DNA of 13,992 nt. Source: Planctomycetes bacterium UBA1146 (GTDB lineage: Bacteria > Planctomycetota > UBA8108 > UBA1146). Made by a program: the position numbers and the translations under genes. The notes below the pieces were generated by a model. The model did no database searches, was not told where the DNA came from, and saw only the letters and a program-made list of their open reading frames with translations. Every line of letters starts with the position of its first letter. The stretch's first letter is position 1. Below, in pieces: positions 4,434 to 12,163 of this stretch. Where the stretch lies: assembly GCA_002311345.1 (NCBI GenBank), contig DCAA01000006.1, forward strand, positions 128,786 through 142,777. Reading direction: 5' to 3'.

Positions 4434-6929
4434 ATGTTCGATCGTTTCACCGACAGAGCACGAAAAGTGATGGCGCTGGCTCGAAAAGAGGCGCAGCGAT
4501 TCAGTCACGATTTCATCGGCACCGAGCACATCCTTCTTGGACTCGTCCAGGAAGGTAGTGGTGTCGCTGCCCAGGTGCTGAAGAATCTGGACGTGGATTC
4601 GGGGAAGATCCGTGCCGAGATCGAGCGACAGGTCCAGAGCGGTCACTCCATCGTTCACATGGGACAATTACCCTTCACTCCTCGGGCCAAGAAAGTGCTG
4701 GAGCTGTGTCAGGAAGCAGCCAAGGAACTGGGCCACGGCTACATAGGTACCGAGCACCTGCTTCTGGGACTGATCCGGGAAGAACAGGGCGTTGCCGCTA
4801 CGGTGCTCAAGGATCTTGGATTGCAACTCGAGGATGTCCGCACCGAGGTTCTCGAGATTCTCGGGGCCGATCCTTCCGATGTCGAAATTGACGTCGAACC
4901 CGAATCGAAACCACTTGGTCAGAAGTCTCGAAATTCAAAAACGCCTGCTCTCGACTCGTTCGGAAGAGACCTGACGGAGATGGCCAAGGCAGGGTCGCTC
5001 GATCCAGTCATCGGAAGATTCGATGAGATCGAACGAGTGATGCAAGTGTTGGTGCGAAGGACCAAGAACAACCCGGTTCTTCTTGGAGAACCCGGAGTTG
5101 GAAAGAGTGCAATAGTCGAGGGTCTCGCTCAGGAGATCGTCGCAGGTGACGTTCCAGAGATCCTTCGCGACCAGCGGATCGTTGTTCTTGATCTTGCGTT
5201 GATGGTCGCTGGAACCAAATACCGCGGCCAATTTGAAGAACGCATCAAAGCGGTGATGACAGAAGTCAGCCGCGCCAAGAACGTGATCCTCTTCATCGAT
5301 GAACTCCATACTCTGGTCGGAGCTGGAGGGGCGGAAGGGGCTATCGATGCCTCCAACGTGCTCAAGCCAGCGTTATCACGAGGCGAGATGCAGTGTATCG
5401 GGGCGACCACACTCGACGAGTATCGCAAACATATCGAGAAGGATGGCGCACTCGAACGAAGATTTCAGAGCATCATCATCAATCCCCCGACTCGGGATCA
5501 ATCGGTGGCGATCCTCAAGGGATTGCGTGACAGATACGAAGCCCATCATAGGGTTCGATACACAGACGATGCGCTGGAGGCAGCTGTAGATATGGCCGTC
5601 AGGTACATCAACGGTCGTTTTCTACCGGACAAGGCCATCGATGTCATCGATGAAGCCGGATCCAGGATGCGGCTGAGGCAGTCCACTCGTCCCCCTGATC
5701 TCAAGAAACTCGAGAAGGAGATCGAGGAACTGGACAAGGAGAAGGAAGCCGCCGTCGCGCAGCAAGATTTCGAACGTGCGGCAAACCTTCGTGACAAGGC
5801 GAGCCGTCTCAAACAGAAACGTGAAGAGGATCTAAAAACCTGGAGAGCAACTGCCGACGAGATCAGCGGCTGTGTCGATGAAGAAAATATCGCCGAGACT
5901 GTGGCGAAGATGACCGGGATACCGTTGACCCGCATCGACAGTGGCGAGGCAGATCGTCTGCTCAAGATGGAAGATGAACTGCACCAATCGGTGATCTCCC
6001 AGCATGGCGCCATCGAGAGAATTTCTCGTGCCGTACGTCGTAGCAGGAGTGGACTCAAGGATCCAAAAAGACCCGTGGGGTCCTTCCTGTTTCTCGGTCC
6101 GACCGGAGTGGGTAAGACATTGCTGGCAAAAACTCTCGCCAAGTTTTTGTTCGGTGAGGAAGATGCGCTGATCCAGGTGGATATGTCGGAATTTATGGAG
6201 AAGCACAATATTTCCAAGCTTGTCGGAGCGCCGCCCGGATATGTCGGTTACGAAGAGGGTGGTCAGTTGACCGAGAAAATTCGTCGTCGCCCATATTCCG
6301 TGGTGCTCCTCGACGAAATCGAGAAGGCTCATCCCGATGTCTTCAATATGCTGCTCCAGGTGATGGAGGAAGGGCATGTGACCGATTCATTCGGGAGGGT
6401 GATCGATTTCCGCAATGTGGTTCTCATCATGACCTCGAACATCGGTGCAGATCTCATCAAGAATCAGAGTTCACTCGGTTTTCGCAATACCGGGGAGGGC
6501 CCTAGTTCTGAGCAGATGCGCAAGGAAGTGACCAACGAGGTGGAGAAGTTCTTCCGCCCCGAATTCCTGAACCGTCTCGATGACTCGATCTTTTTCGAAC
6601 CGCTCTCTCGCGAGGATCTCGAGGAGATCATCAAAATCGAGATGGCGGAGGTGATGGCACGGATCAAGGAAAAGGGAATCGAACTCATCGTCACCGAGGA
6701 AGCGAAAGATTTCTTGATCGACAAGGGATACAACCCCGATTTCGGAGCTCGTCCTTTAAAAAGGTCCATCCAGCAGCACGTCGAGGATATGCTCGCAGAG
6801 AAACTTCTGCAGGGAGAGTTCCCGAAGGGTTCACGGGTCGAGATGGTGGTCGGCGACGATGAACTGCTGTTCCACAAGATTCCCGAGGATACTCCCAAAG
6901 AGAAAGATGCCCCTGCTGCTGCTCCCTAG
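4434..6929 (+). CDS. clpC: ClpC: AAA+ unfoldase of the ClpCP protease
   Basis: ClpC unfolds proteins with ATP and threads them into ClpP. The 831-residue protein has two N-domain repeats (about 4-55 and 80-130), each with a GTEH motif. In B. subtilis ClpC the glutamates of these motifs (E32, E106) contact phosphoarginine; here they are E31 and E107. D1 has Walker A GEPGVGKS (218-225) and Walker B ILFIDE (285-290). A middle coiled-coil with UVR motif (about 425-460) separates ClpC from ClpA, and its length excludes ClpB. D2 has GPTGVGKT (555-562), VVLLDE (623-628) and SLGF (680-683), the ClpP-docking loop. ATG 4434 matches the family start and has GAGGGA 9 nt upstream; an in-frame extension to 4344 adds 30 unconserved residues. 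Its stop overlaps folC's. Confidence 0.97.
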   Translation: MFDRFTDRARKVMALARKEAQRFSHDFIGTEHILLGLVQEGSGVAAQVLKNLDVDSGKIRAEIERQVQSGHSIVHMGQLPFTPRAKKVLELCQEAAKELGHGYIGTEHLLLGLIREEQGVAATVLKDLGLQLEDVRTEVLEILGADPSDVEIDVEPESKPLGQKSRNSKTPALDSFGRDLTEMAKAGSLDPVIGRFDEIERVMQVLVRRTKNNPVLLGEPGVGKSAIVEGLAQEIVAGDVPEILRDQRIVVLDLALMVAGTKYRGQFEERIKAVMTEVSRAKNVILFIDELHTLVGAGGAEGAIDASNVLKPALSRGEMQCIGATTLDEYRKHIEKDGALERRFQSIIINPPTRDQSVAILKGLRDRYEAHHRVRYTDDALEAAVDMAVRYINGRFLPDKAIDVIDEAGSRMRLRQSTRPPDLKKLEKEIEELDKEKEAAVAQQDFERAANLRDKASRLKQKREEDLKTWRATADEISGCVDEENIAETVAKMTGIPLTRIDSGEADRLLKMEDELHQSVISQHGAIERISRAVRRSRSGLKDPKRPVGSFLFLGPTGVGKTLLAKTLAKFLFGEEDALIQVDMSEFMEKHNISKLVGAPPGYVGYEEGGQLTEKIRRRPYSVVLLDEIEKAHPDVFNMLLQVMEEGHVTDSFGRVIDFRNVVLIMTSNIGADLIKNQSSLGFRNTGEGPSSEQMRKEVTNEVEKFFRPEFLNRLDDSIFFEPLSREDLEEIIKIEMAEVMARIKEKGIELIVTEEAKDFLIDKGYNPDFGARPLKRSIQQHVEDMLAEKLLQGEFPKGSRVEMVVGDDELLFHKIPEDTPKEKDAPAAAP

Positions 6930-8200
6930 CCAGTAGGCCAGTGTTGCCGGATGACCCCGGCCAAATACATCGATCCTGTGGCCGCTACCGCTTCCGAGGT
7001 GGCGGCTCTTTTTTTGAGCCATTCGAGACCAACGCTGATGCTATCAGTTGGCTGTGCCTCCAGTCCCATTTGATGGAAGATGACCGACAGTTCACCCGCA
7101 GGTAGTGCTCGCGATGAGGGAGGTGTGACGGTGATGATCCGTGGAGGTGGGTCGAGTCGGGTGAAGGCAGCAAGAGACAGTTTTATCTGCTTGTCGGCAA
7201 GCATTCCGATCAGGACCGTTCCACAAGAGCAGCCGCGGTACGTCTCGAATCTGTCCACGAATGCTTTCAACGAGAGAGGAGTATGAGCTCCATCGAGTAG
7301 CAGTGCCGGAGGTCCGTTGATGATCTCCAATCGAGCAGGAAGGTGAAGGTCGGATATTGCCTGTTTCACCTCAATAGGGCTCCAGCGGTCGATTTGCGGC
7401 AGGCTCTCCAGAGCCGCCAGGGCGCAGGCTCCGTTGCGTCGCTGGGGCGGCAGTACATCCGATGGGATTCGATCATCATCCGCGATGAGGATCGGTTTTG
7501 CATGGCGTGAGGTCGCCACTTCCATCGCGATGTCGGCATGGTCTCCATCAGCGATGATGAAGGGTTTCCCGCGTCTGGAAATGGCGGCCTTTTCTCGTGT
7601 GATTTCGGGGATGGTCTCACCGAGAATGGGACGATGATCGAGATCCACCGTCGTCAGAATACCGACATCGTGGTGGATGGCGCTGGTCGAATCGAGTGGA
7701 CCTCCCATTCCTACCTCGACAAGAAGATAGCGATCTCCGGCGTTTTTGGCCCGCTCGAAGAAGAGAGCGGTCCAAAGGTCGAAAAATGTCGGAATGGAAT
7801 TTTCAGCATCTGCTGGATCACACAGATGAGGGTGCAGGTTTCCAAGACCTTCGATGAGGGATCGCTCCGTCAACTCACTACCGTCGATGCGGATTCGCTC
7901 CCGAATCGATGAGAGGTGGGGAGAGAGCATCGCGGCAGTGGGCAAGCCCCTCTGTCGAAGCAAGGTTTCCATCCAGAGGATGGTGGAACCTTTTCCCTTG
8001 GTTCCGGCTACCTGGATGGATGGGCCCATCGGGCACAGAAGATCTGAGCGCTCCAGTAGGCCCCGACATCGAGTCGGTCCTAGATTTCGCCGATCACTGG
8101 AGAGAGGTACTTGCTTCTCCCAGTTGGTGAAGCTCCCGAGCCAGGAATCCAGTTCCTGGAGGTCGACAGGCGGTGGTGGAATCGGTGTGAAAGAGGACAA
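6926..8200 (-). CDS. folC: FolC-type folylpolyglutamate (possibly dihydrofolate) synthase, Mur ligase family
   Basis: FolC adds glutamates to folates with ATP, and in many bacteria also makes dihydrofolate from dihydropteroate. The 424-residue product has the P-loop GTKGKGS (66-72), SPHLSSIRERIRIDG (93-107), VEVGMGGPLDST (161-172), DLDHRPILGET (186-196) with EKAAI (203-207), LPARLE (287-292), DGAHTP (303-308) and a C-terminal ATGSMYLAG (407-415). One oddity is that the family's usual GGRxDAT is GGPLDST, with proline replacing the arginine. The start is TTG at complement 8200-8198, with AAGGA 5 nt upstream. A longer in-frame reading to 8374 would run antisense into the next gene and is not folate-synthase-like. 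Its TAG stop shares CTAG (6926-6929) with the clpC stop. Confidence 0.88.
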   Translation of the reverse strand: MSSFTPIPPPPVDLQELDSWLGSFTNWEKQVPLSSDRRNLGPTRCRGLLERSDLLCPMGPSIQVAGTKGKGSTILWMETLLRQRGLPTAAMLSPHLSSIRERIRIDGSELTERSLIEGLGNLHPHLCDPADAENSIPTFFDLWTALFFERAKNAGDRYLLVEVGMGGPLDSTSAIHHDVGILTTVDLDHRPILGETIPEITREKAAISRRGKPFIIADGDHADIAMEVATSRHAKPILIADDDRIPSDVLPPQRRNGACALAALESLPQIDRWSPIEVKQAISDLHLPARLEIINGPPALLLDGAHTPLSLKAFVDRFETYRGCSCGTVLIGMLADKQIKLSLAAFTRLDPPPRIITVTPPSSRALPAGELSVIFHQMGLEAQPTDSISVGLEWLKKRAATSEAVAATGSMYLAGVIRQHWPTG

Positions 8201-8262
8201 TCGGTTCCTTCTTGTCGTTGACGTGGGCCCGGTGCTGGCCGACCATCTGAACCAAGCGAGGA
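8201..8262. promoter_or_regulatory. 62-nt divergent promoter gap between folC and the C26 amidotransferase
   Basis: This short spacer must serve both directions unless promoters lie inside the coding regions. On the plus strand TTGACG (8218-8223) is followed after 17 nt by GACCAT (8241-8246), a good -35 but poor -10. The GGGCCC palindrome at 8225-8230 is the only dyad noted. The folC SD lies at complement 8210-8206. Confidence 0.25.
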
Positions 8263-8976
8263 ATGATGAAACCACGGATCGGACTGAACTGCGACATCGA
8301 GGATTCGGGAAGACTTCGCAGCCGGATCGCGGTCGCCTATCACGACCTGGTGACCGAGCACGGAGGAATTCCATTGCTGATCCCTCCAGGGGTGGCCCCT
8401 GAACAGGTGGCTCCGATTCTCGACGGTGTGCTTCTCATCGGTGGAGATGACTATCGGTGTGCGCTGGCAGCACGAGAGTCTGAACCGGAACGGTTCGTCG
8501 CGGTTCACCCGAAGAGAGAAGAGGCGGATCTCCGTTGGGCAAATTTCGTGCTCGGCTCAGAACTACCGGTTCTTGCCATCTGTGGCGGTTTTCAACTGCT
8601 CGCCGTCGTCGCCGGAGGCACCATCTATGGTGATATCGAAGAAGAGACGCAGTCGACCGTGGCTCATCGAGTCATCGATGTAGACGGAGAACTACCCATC
8701 CATCAGATCTCCTGGCTCGGTGGGTTGCCGAGGGCGCTGGAGCAGGGTCTCTACCATGTCAACTCGAGTCATCACCAGGCAGTCAAGGAATTGCCAGCGC
8801 GGTGGCAACCGCTGGCTTGTTCAGAGGATGGACTCATCGAAGCGGCGGCCGATGAGGCCCGTCGAATAGTCGGAGTGCAGTGGCATCCAGAGCAGGCGCC
8901 CGATGAGCCGCTCGGCAAGAGCATCGTCGAGTGGTTCATGGACTCCTGCAGGGTCCAATCGTCGGGGAGGACCTGA
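8263..8976 (+). CDS. Class I glutamine amidotransferase-like hydrolase, peptidase C26 / PuuD type
   Basis: Members of this family hydrolyse gamma-glutamyl amide bonds, such as gamma-glutamyl-GABA (PuuD) or folate poly-gamma-glutamate. The 237-residue protein has LDGVLLIGGDD (53-63), the nucleophile elbow AICGGFQLLAVVAGG (C107), VNSSHHQAV (166-174) and the catalytic pair in VGVQWHPE (H208, E210). The usual CRG at the elbow is CGG here. No signal peptide is evident, so it should be cytoplasmic. It diverges from folC across 62 nt; a gamma-glutamyl ligase facing a gamma-glutamyl hydrolase family member is suggestive, but the substrate is unknown. Two adjacent ATGs (8263, 8266) are possible; the second is better spaced from GAGGA. 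Only one base separates it from lpxB. An anabolic amidotransferase subunit is a less likely alternative. Confidence 0.85.
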   Translation: MMKPRIGLNCDIEDSGRLRSRIAVAYHDLVTEHGGIPLLIPPGVAPEQVAPILDGVLLIGGDDYRCALAARESEPERFVAVHPKREEADLRWANFVLGSELPVLAICGGFQLLAVVAGGTIYGDIEEETQSTVAHRVIDVDGELPIHQISWLGGLPRALEQGLYHVNSSHHQAVKELPARWQPLACSEDGLIEAAADEARRIVGVQWHPEQAPDEPLGKSIVEWFMDSCRVQSSGRT

Positions 8977-8977
8977 G

Positions 8978-10105
8978 ATGGCCAAGCTGCTTGTCTGTGC
9001 GGGGGAACCATCGGGAGATCTCCATGCTGCGCGGCTGGTGGAGGAGTGCCTTCAGATCGATCCAACACTGCAGATCGACGGCATCGGTGGTGAGAGGCTT
9101 GCGGCTTCCGGTGCCGTATTGCGGGCAGATCTGGCAGATCGTGCGGTGATGGGTTGGCTGCCGGTTCTGGGGCAGATGGGCTCGATACTTCATCATGCCT
9201 CAGGGTTCGTTGAGGAGTTGCTGCGCGATCCTCCCGATCAACTGATCGTGATCGATTACCCGGGGCTTCACATTCACCTGGCGACCATCGCCGGTAGGCT
9301 CGGAATTCCTGTCACTTACTACATCTGCCCCCAGGTGTGGGCATGGGCTCCCTGGCGAATCCGACGCATCGCAGGCTGTGCCGATCAACTGCTGGTAGTG
9401 CTACCCTTCGAGGAGCAGCTCTATCGACCTTTCCATCCCAGTGTGCACCATGTCGGGAATCCGGTTTTTGACTCACTCGCCGATGCGGGACCGGTTCCGG
9501 CACTGGAAGGATCGAGTGGCAATCCAATCCTCGCTTTGCTCCCGGGAAGCCGGAGGCAGGAGGTTCGAGCGGGTCTTCCGGCGCTGCTGGAGGCATCCCG
9601 GATATTGGTTTCTCACCATCCAGGGCTCGAGACCTGGATCTCCTGCCAGCGTGAAAACCTGATACCCGAAATCGATGCGATTCTTGCGGATCACTCACAA
9701 GTGAAGGTGCATGTTGGAGATGCTCGGGCGCTCCAGGCGCGTGCTCGACTCGCCATCGTCTGTTCGGGAACCGCAACGCTGGAGACCGCCTGGCACGGGA
9801 TTCCGATGGTGGTGGCTTATCCTGCCAATCAGTTGCAACGATCAGTTTATCGAATGCTCGCCGTTGCCCCTTACTTTTCGCTGATCAACCTGTTTGCAGG
9901 AAGAGAACTGGTGCCGGAACTGCTCTTTGAACCTGGAGACGGAGCCGCCATCGCGCGTCTGGCAACTCCTCTACTCGATGATCAGCGCGCCAGTGAACTT
10001 ACCCAGGAGTTGAAGACAATCCGCGCCGAAAAGTTTCACCCTGGTGCCAGTCAGAAGGCGGCTCGACAGATTCTCACGTTGCTCGAGGAGCATTCCGTCC
10101 GCTGA
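8978..10105 (+). CDS. lpxB: Lipid-A-disaccharide synthase
   Basis: LpxB joins lipid X to UDP-diacylglucosamine to make the lipid A disaccharide at the inner face of the cytoplasmic membrane. The 375-residue protein, of normal length, contains GEPSGDLHAARL (9-20), DYPGLHIHLA (93-102), CPQVWAWAPWRIRR (117-130), GNPVFDSL (160-167), LLPGSRRQEV (187-196), CSGTATLETA (262-271), YPANQL (281-286) and NLFAGRELVPELL (304-316). GNP replaces the commoner GHP. The ATG at 8978 has GGGGAGG 7 nt upstream; an upstream in-frame reading from 8903 lies inside the preceding gene and lacks homology-like sequence. This gene is the best evidence in the window for an LPS-type outer membrane. It is not clustered with lpxA, lpxD or lpxK here. 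Confidence 0.96.
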   Translation: MAKLLVCAGEPSGDLHAARLVEECLQIDPTLQIDGIGGERLAASGAVLRADLADRAVMGWLPVLGQMGSILHHASGFVEELLRDPPDQLIVIDYPGLHIHLATIAGRLGIPVTYYICPQVWAWAPWRIRRIAGCADQLLVVLPFEEQLYRPFHPSVHHVGNPVFDSLADAGPVPALEGSSGNPILALLPGSRRQEVRAGLPALLEASRILVSHHPGLETWISCQRENLIPEIDAILADHSQVKVHVGDARALQARARLAIVCSGTATLETAWHGIPMVVAYPANQLQRSVYRMLAVAPYFSLINLFAGRELVPELLFEPGDGAAIARLATPLLDDQRASELTQELKTIRAEKFHPGASQKAARQILTLLEEHSVR

Positions 10106-10130
10106 CCCGGCGTCCTCGTAATGTTATCCT
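10102..10130 (+). promoter_or_regulatory. Candidate promoter giving a leaderless or near-leaderless transcript
   Basis: CTGACC (10102-10107, 4 of 6 to TTGACA) and TATCCT (10125-10130, 4 of 6 to TATAAT) are separated by 17 nt. Initiation about 7 nt after the -10 box would fall at the ATG at 10137. The following gene has no clear Shine-Dalgarno sequence, which fits leaderless translation, although co-transcription from lpxB is equally plausible. Confidence 0.25.
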
Positions 10131-10136
10131 CTGGAC

Positions 10137-11027
10137 ATGGTTTACTTTGGTCCCAAAAGGTACCGTCCTTCTCAGCGGGGATTGAGTCGAGGCGAGAAGT
10201 TGCGCGTGATCGGGCCGATCCTGTTGTTGCTGACTCTGTTCTCGATCGTGATTATTCCTCGATTTGGCGATAAAGAGCCGCCACAGCCGATCTCGGGGGA
10301 GATTTCACTCCGGGAGAGCGGTGAGTATTCCGCAGCCAACAGCGCCGGTCGACTGCTGACGCCGGGAGCCGATGTACCGGATCCGGTCGAGATCAGTCCT
10401 GAAGTGGTTCTGTTGACCGATCCGGCCCCATTCGTCGAGAACCCGGCGATTCTGATGGCGGTTCGGGATGTTGAGGCGGTCGAGCAGGGAGCCCCCGAAC
10501 TGGCCGGCCTGATCTATCTGCTGCACCGTTGGCGTGTCGGCTTCGAGGTACCCGCGGCTCGAGAAGCCCCCAGGGCCTCGGAGATCGCCGAAACATCACA
10601 GTTGCTTCGCGGAACTCGACTGCGCATGGTGTTGACGCTCATCGAGAATCCCCAGCCGCGCAACCTCGCCGAAAATTCTTCCGGGCTGACGAAAATCTGG
10701 GAGGTGTTCGGTTCGGATTCGGATGGGCATCTACACCGGGTCGATTTCATCCGCAAGCCAAAGAACCTGCCACGTGGTGCCGATGTGGTGCTGGAGGGCG
10801 ATTTTCTGCGCCTCTACAGATACCGGACACTGGCAGGAATGGATGCGATGGTTCCACAGTGGGTGGCAGAAACCCTCGAACCGTATCAGAGTCCTTTTGT
10901 TCGCAAGGGCAATCAGTTGCTTCCACTGTGGGTCATCGGAATCCTGGCGGTGGGGACGTTGTTGTTGTTGCTGATGATCCAGCATAGAGGACCACGTCCC
11001 TCCTCGCCGAGGCGGAGGAGATCGTGA
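10137..11027 (+). CDS. Unknown two-TM membrane protein between lpxB and aroB
   Basis: I do not recognise a family with confidence. The 296-residue product has a basic N-terminus (1-23), a first transmembrane segment (about 24-41), a long soluble region, a second transmembrane segment (about 263-281) and an arginine-rich tail (PRRRRS). With positive charges at both ends inside, residues 45-260 would be outside the cytoplasmic membrane. Residues about 156-240 look like beta-strand sequence: LLRGTRLRMVLTLIE, then ADVVLEGDFLRLYRYRTLAG. That resembles an OB-fold-like pattern I associate loosely with planctomycete membrane proteins, which is only an impression. There is no lipobox or catalytic motif. 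The start ATG lacks a clear SD. Its TGA overlaps the aroB GTG by four bases (GTGA), so the two are probably translated together. Confidence 0.8.
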   Translation: MVYFGPKRYRPSQRGLSRGEKLRVIGPILLLLTLFSIVIIPRFGDKEPPQPISGEISLRESGEYSAANSAGRLLTPGADVPDPVEISPEVVLLTDPAPFVENPAILMAVRDVEAVEQGAPELAGLIYLLHRWRVGFEVPAAREAPRASEIAETSQLLRGTRLRMVLTLIENPQPRNLAENSSGLTKIWEVFGSDSDGHLHRVDFIRKPKNLPRGADVVLEGDFLRLYRYRTLAGMDAMVPQWVAETLEPYQSPFVRKGNQLLPLWVIGILAVGTLLLLLMIQHRGPRPSSPRRRRS

Positions 11028-12163
11028 ATCCGGTGGTTCCTTCCTCTCGAATCGATTGGCCTCAGGCGACCTGCCAGTTATTTACCGGCTCTCTGGACGA
11101 ACTTGTGCGGGCAGATCAACTATCGGTCGCTCTGGCTGAAACTCCGACCTCGCAGGTGATTCTCAGGGACGCTGCGGTACCGTTCGGTGCACTCGAACCG
11201 GTCCGTGGTTGGCTCAGGCAGAGGGCTCCAGTCGAGGAGTTCGAGTTTCCCGGTGGAGAATCTGCAAAGACCTTCGATTCCTGCCTTTCCATCCTGGAGT
11301 TGCTGGCGACAGCGGGGCTCGATCGTGGTGGCCTGGTGATTGTTGCTGGAGGCGGTGCACTCGGAGATGCAGCGGGATTTGCAGCATCCATCTGGCACCG
11401 TGGAGTTCCCTGGGTTGCGATTCCCACCACTTTGCTGGCGATGGTGGATGCCTCCATCGGAGGAAAGACTGCGATTCACCAGGGCGGGGTCAAGAATCGA
11501 ATCGGCAGTTTTCATCTTCCCAGGGTGGTTCTCACCGATCCATCGTTCCTCGATTCGTTACCACTACAGGAACGAACACAGGGCTGGGCGGAACTGATCA
11601 AAGCGGCGTGGGTAGGGGATCCAGAACTGCTGGCCCAGTTGGAATCAGATCCAGGTTCGATTCCGCGGGACAAGATACCCACCTCACATCAGATTGCCGC
11701 GGCCGTGGCAGTGAAGGTTGCCATCGTCGGTTCCGATCCGTTCGAGCACGGGCCAAGAGAAGTGCTGAACTTCGGGCATACTTTTGCTCACGCACTCGAG
11801 ATGACCTCCACTACGCCGATTCGTCACGGTGAGGCTGTTTCCAGGGGTATGGTCTTTGCGGCAACTCTTGCCGAAGAGGTTTCCATCGCTGCCTCGGGGA
11901 CTGCCTCGAGGATCAGTGACTTGCTCGAGAGGGCAGGATTGCCGGTGGACTGGTCCGAAGCAGCGATCGAACCGGTTCTCTCGTCACTTCTCGGTGACAA
12001 GAAAGTTCGAGCGGGGCGCCAGCGGTGGGTGCTTCCGCGGAAACCGGGGGAGATGGTCGTGGAGACGATCCCGCAGCACATCGTCGAGCGGGTGTTGGGC
12101 TCGTCTGGGCCCGTGGCCACAGAGATTCCTCTTTCACCGGAGGGTAGCCACGATGCCAGGTGA
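11024..12163 (+). CDS. aroB: 3-dehydroquinate synthase
   Basis: AroB converts DAHP to 3-dehydroquinate, step two of the shikimate pathway, using NAD and a divalent metal. The 379-residue protein shows GGGALGDAAGFAAS (109-122, NAD binding), PTTLLAMVDASIGGKTAI (134-151), KNRIGSFHLP (157-166), metal ligands E190 (WAELIK), H252 (LNFGHTFAHALE) and H268 (RHGEAV), and DKK (325-327). The start is GTG at 11024, overlapping the preceding stop by 4 nt with GGAGGA about 4 nt upstream. A C-terminal tail of about 20 residues after the conserved end overlaps the next gene. Metal and cofactor residues all look intact, so it should be active. It does not look like the DOIS or dehydroquinate-synthase-like antibiotic enzymes, though sequence alone cannot exclude a variant substrate. 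Confidence 0.95.
   Translation: MNPVVPSSRIDWPQATCQLFTGSLDELVRADQLSVALAETPTSQVILRDAAVPFGALEPVRGWLRQRAPVEEFEFPGGESAKTFDSCLSILELLATAGLDRGGLVIVAGGGALGDAAGFAASIWHRGVPWVAIPTTLLAMVDASIGGKTAIHQGGVKNRIGSFHLPRVVLTDPSFLDSLPLQERTQGWAELIKAAWVGDPELLAQLESDPGSIPRDKIPTSHQIAAAVAVKVAIVGSDPFEHGPREVLNFGHTFAHALEMTSTTPIRHGEAVSRGMVFAATLAEEVSIAASGTASRISDLLERAGLPVDWSEAAIEPVLSSLLGDKKVRAGRQRWVLPRKPGEMVVETIPQHIVERVLGSSGPVATEIPLSPEGSHDAR

Noticed and set aside
8201..8374. 58-residue N-terminal extension of FolC on the minus strand
   Set aside because: It would run antisense into the start of the C26 gene and is Arg/Ser-rich. The TTG at complement 8200 has a well-spaced SD and gives the normal FolC length.
11209..11832. 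207-codon open frame overlapping aroB on the same strand
   Set aside because: It is an out-of-frame shadow of aroB, which carries all catalytic motifs.
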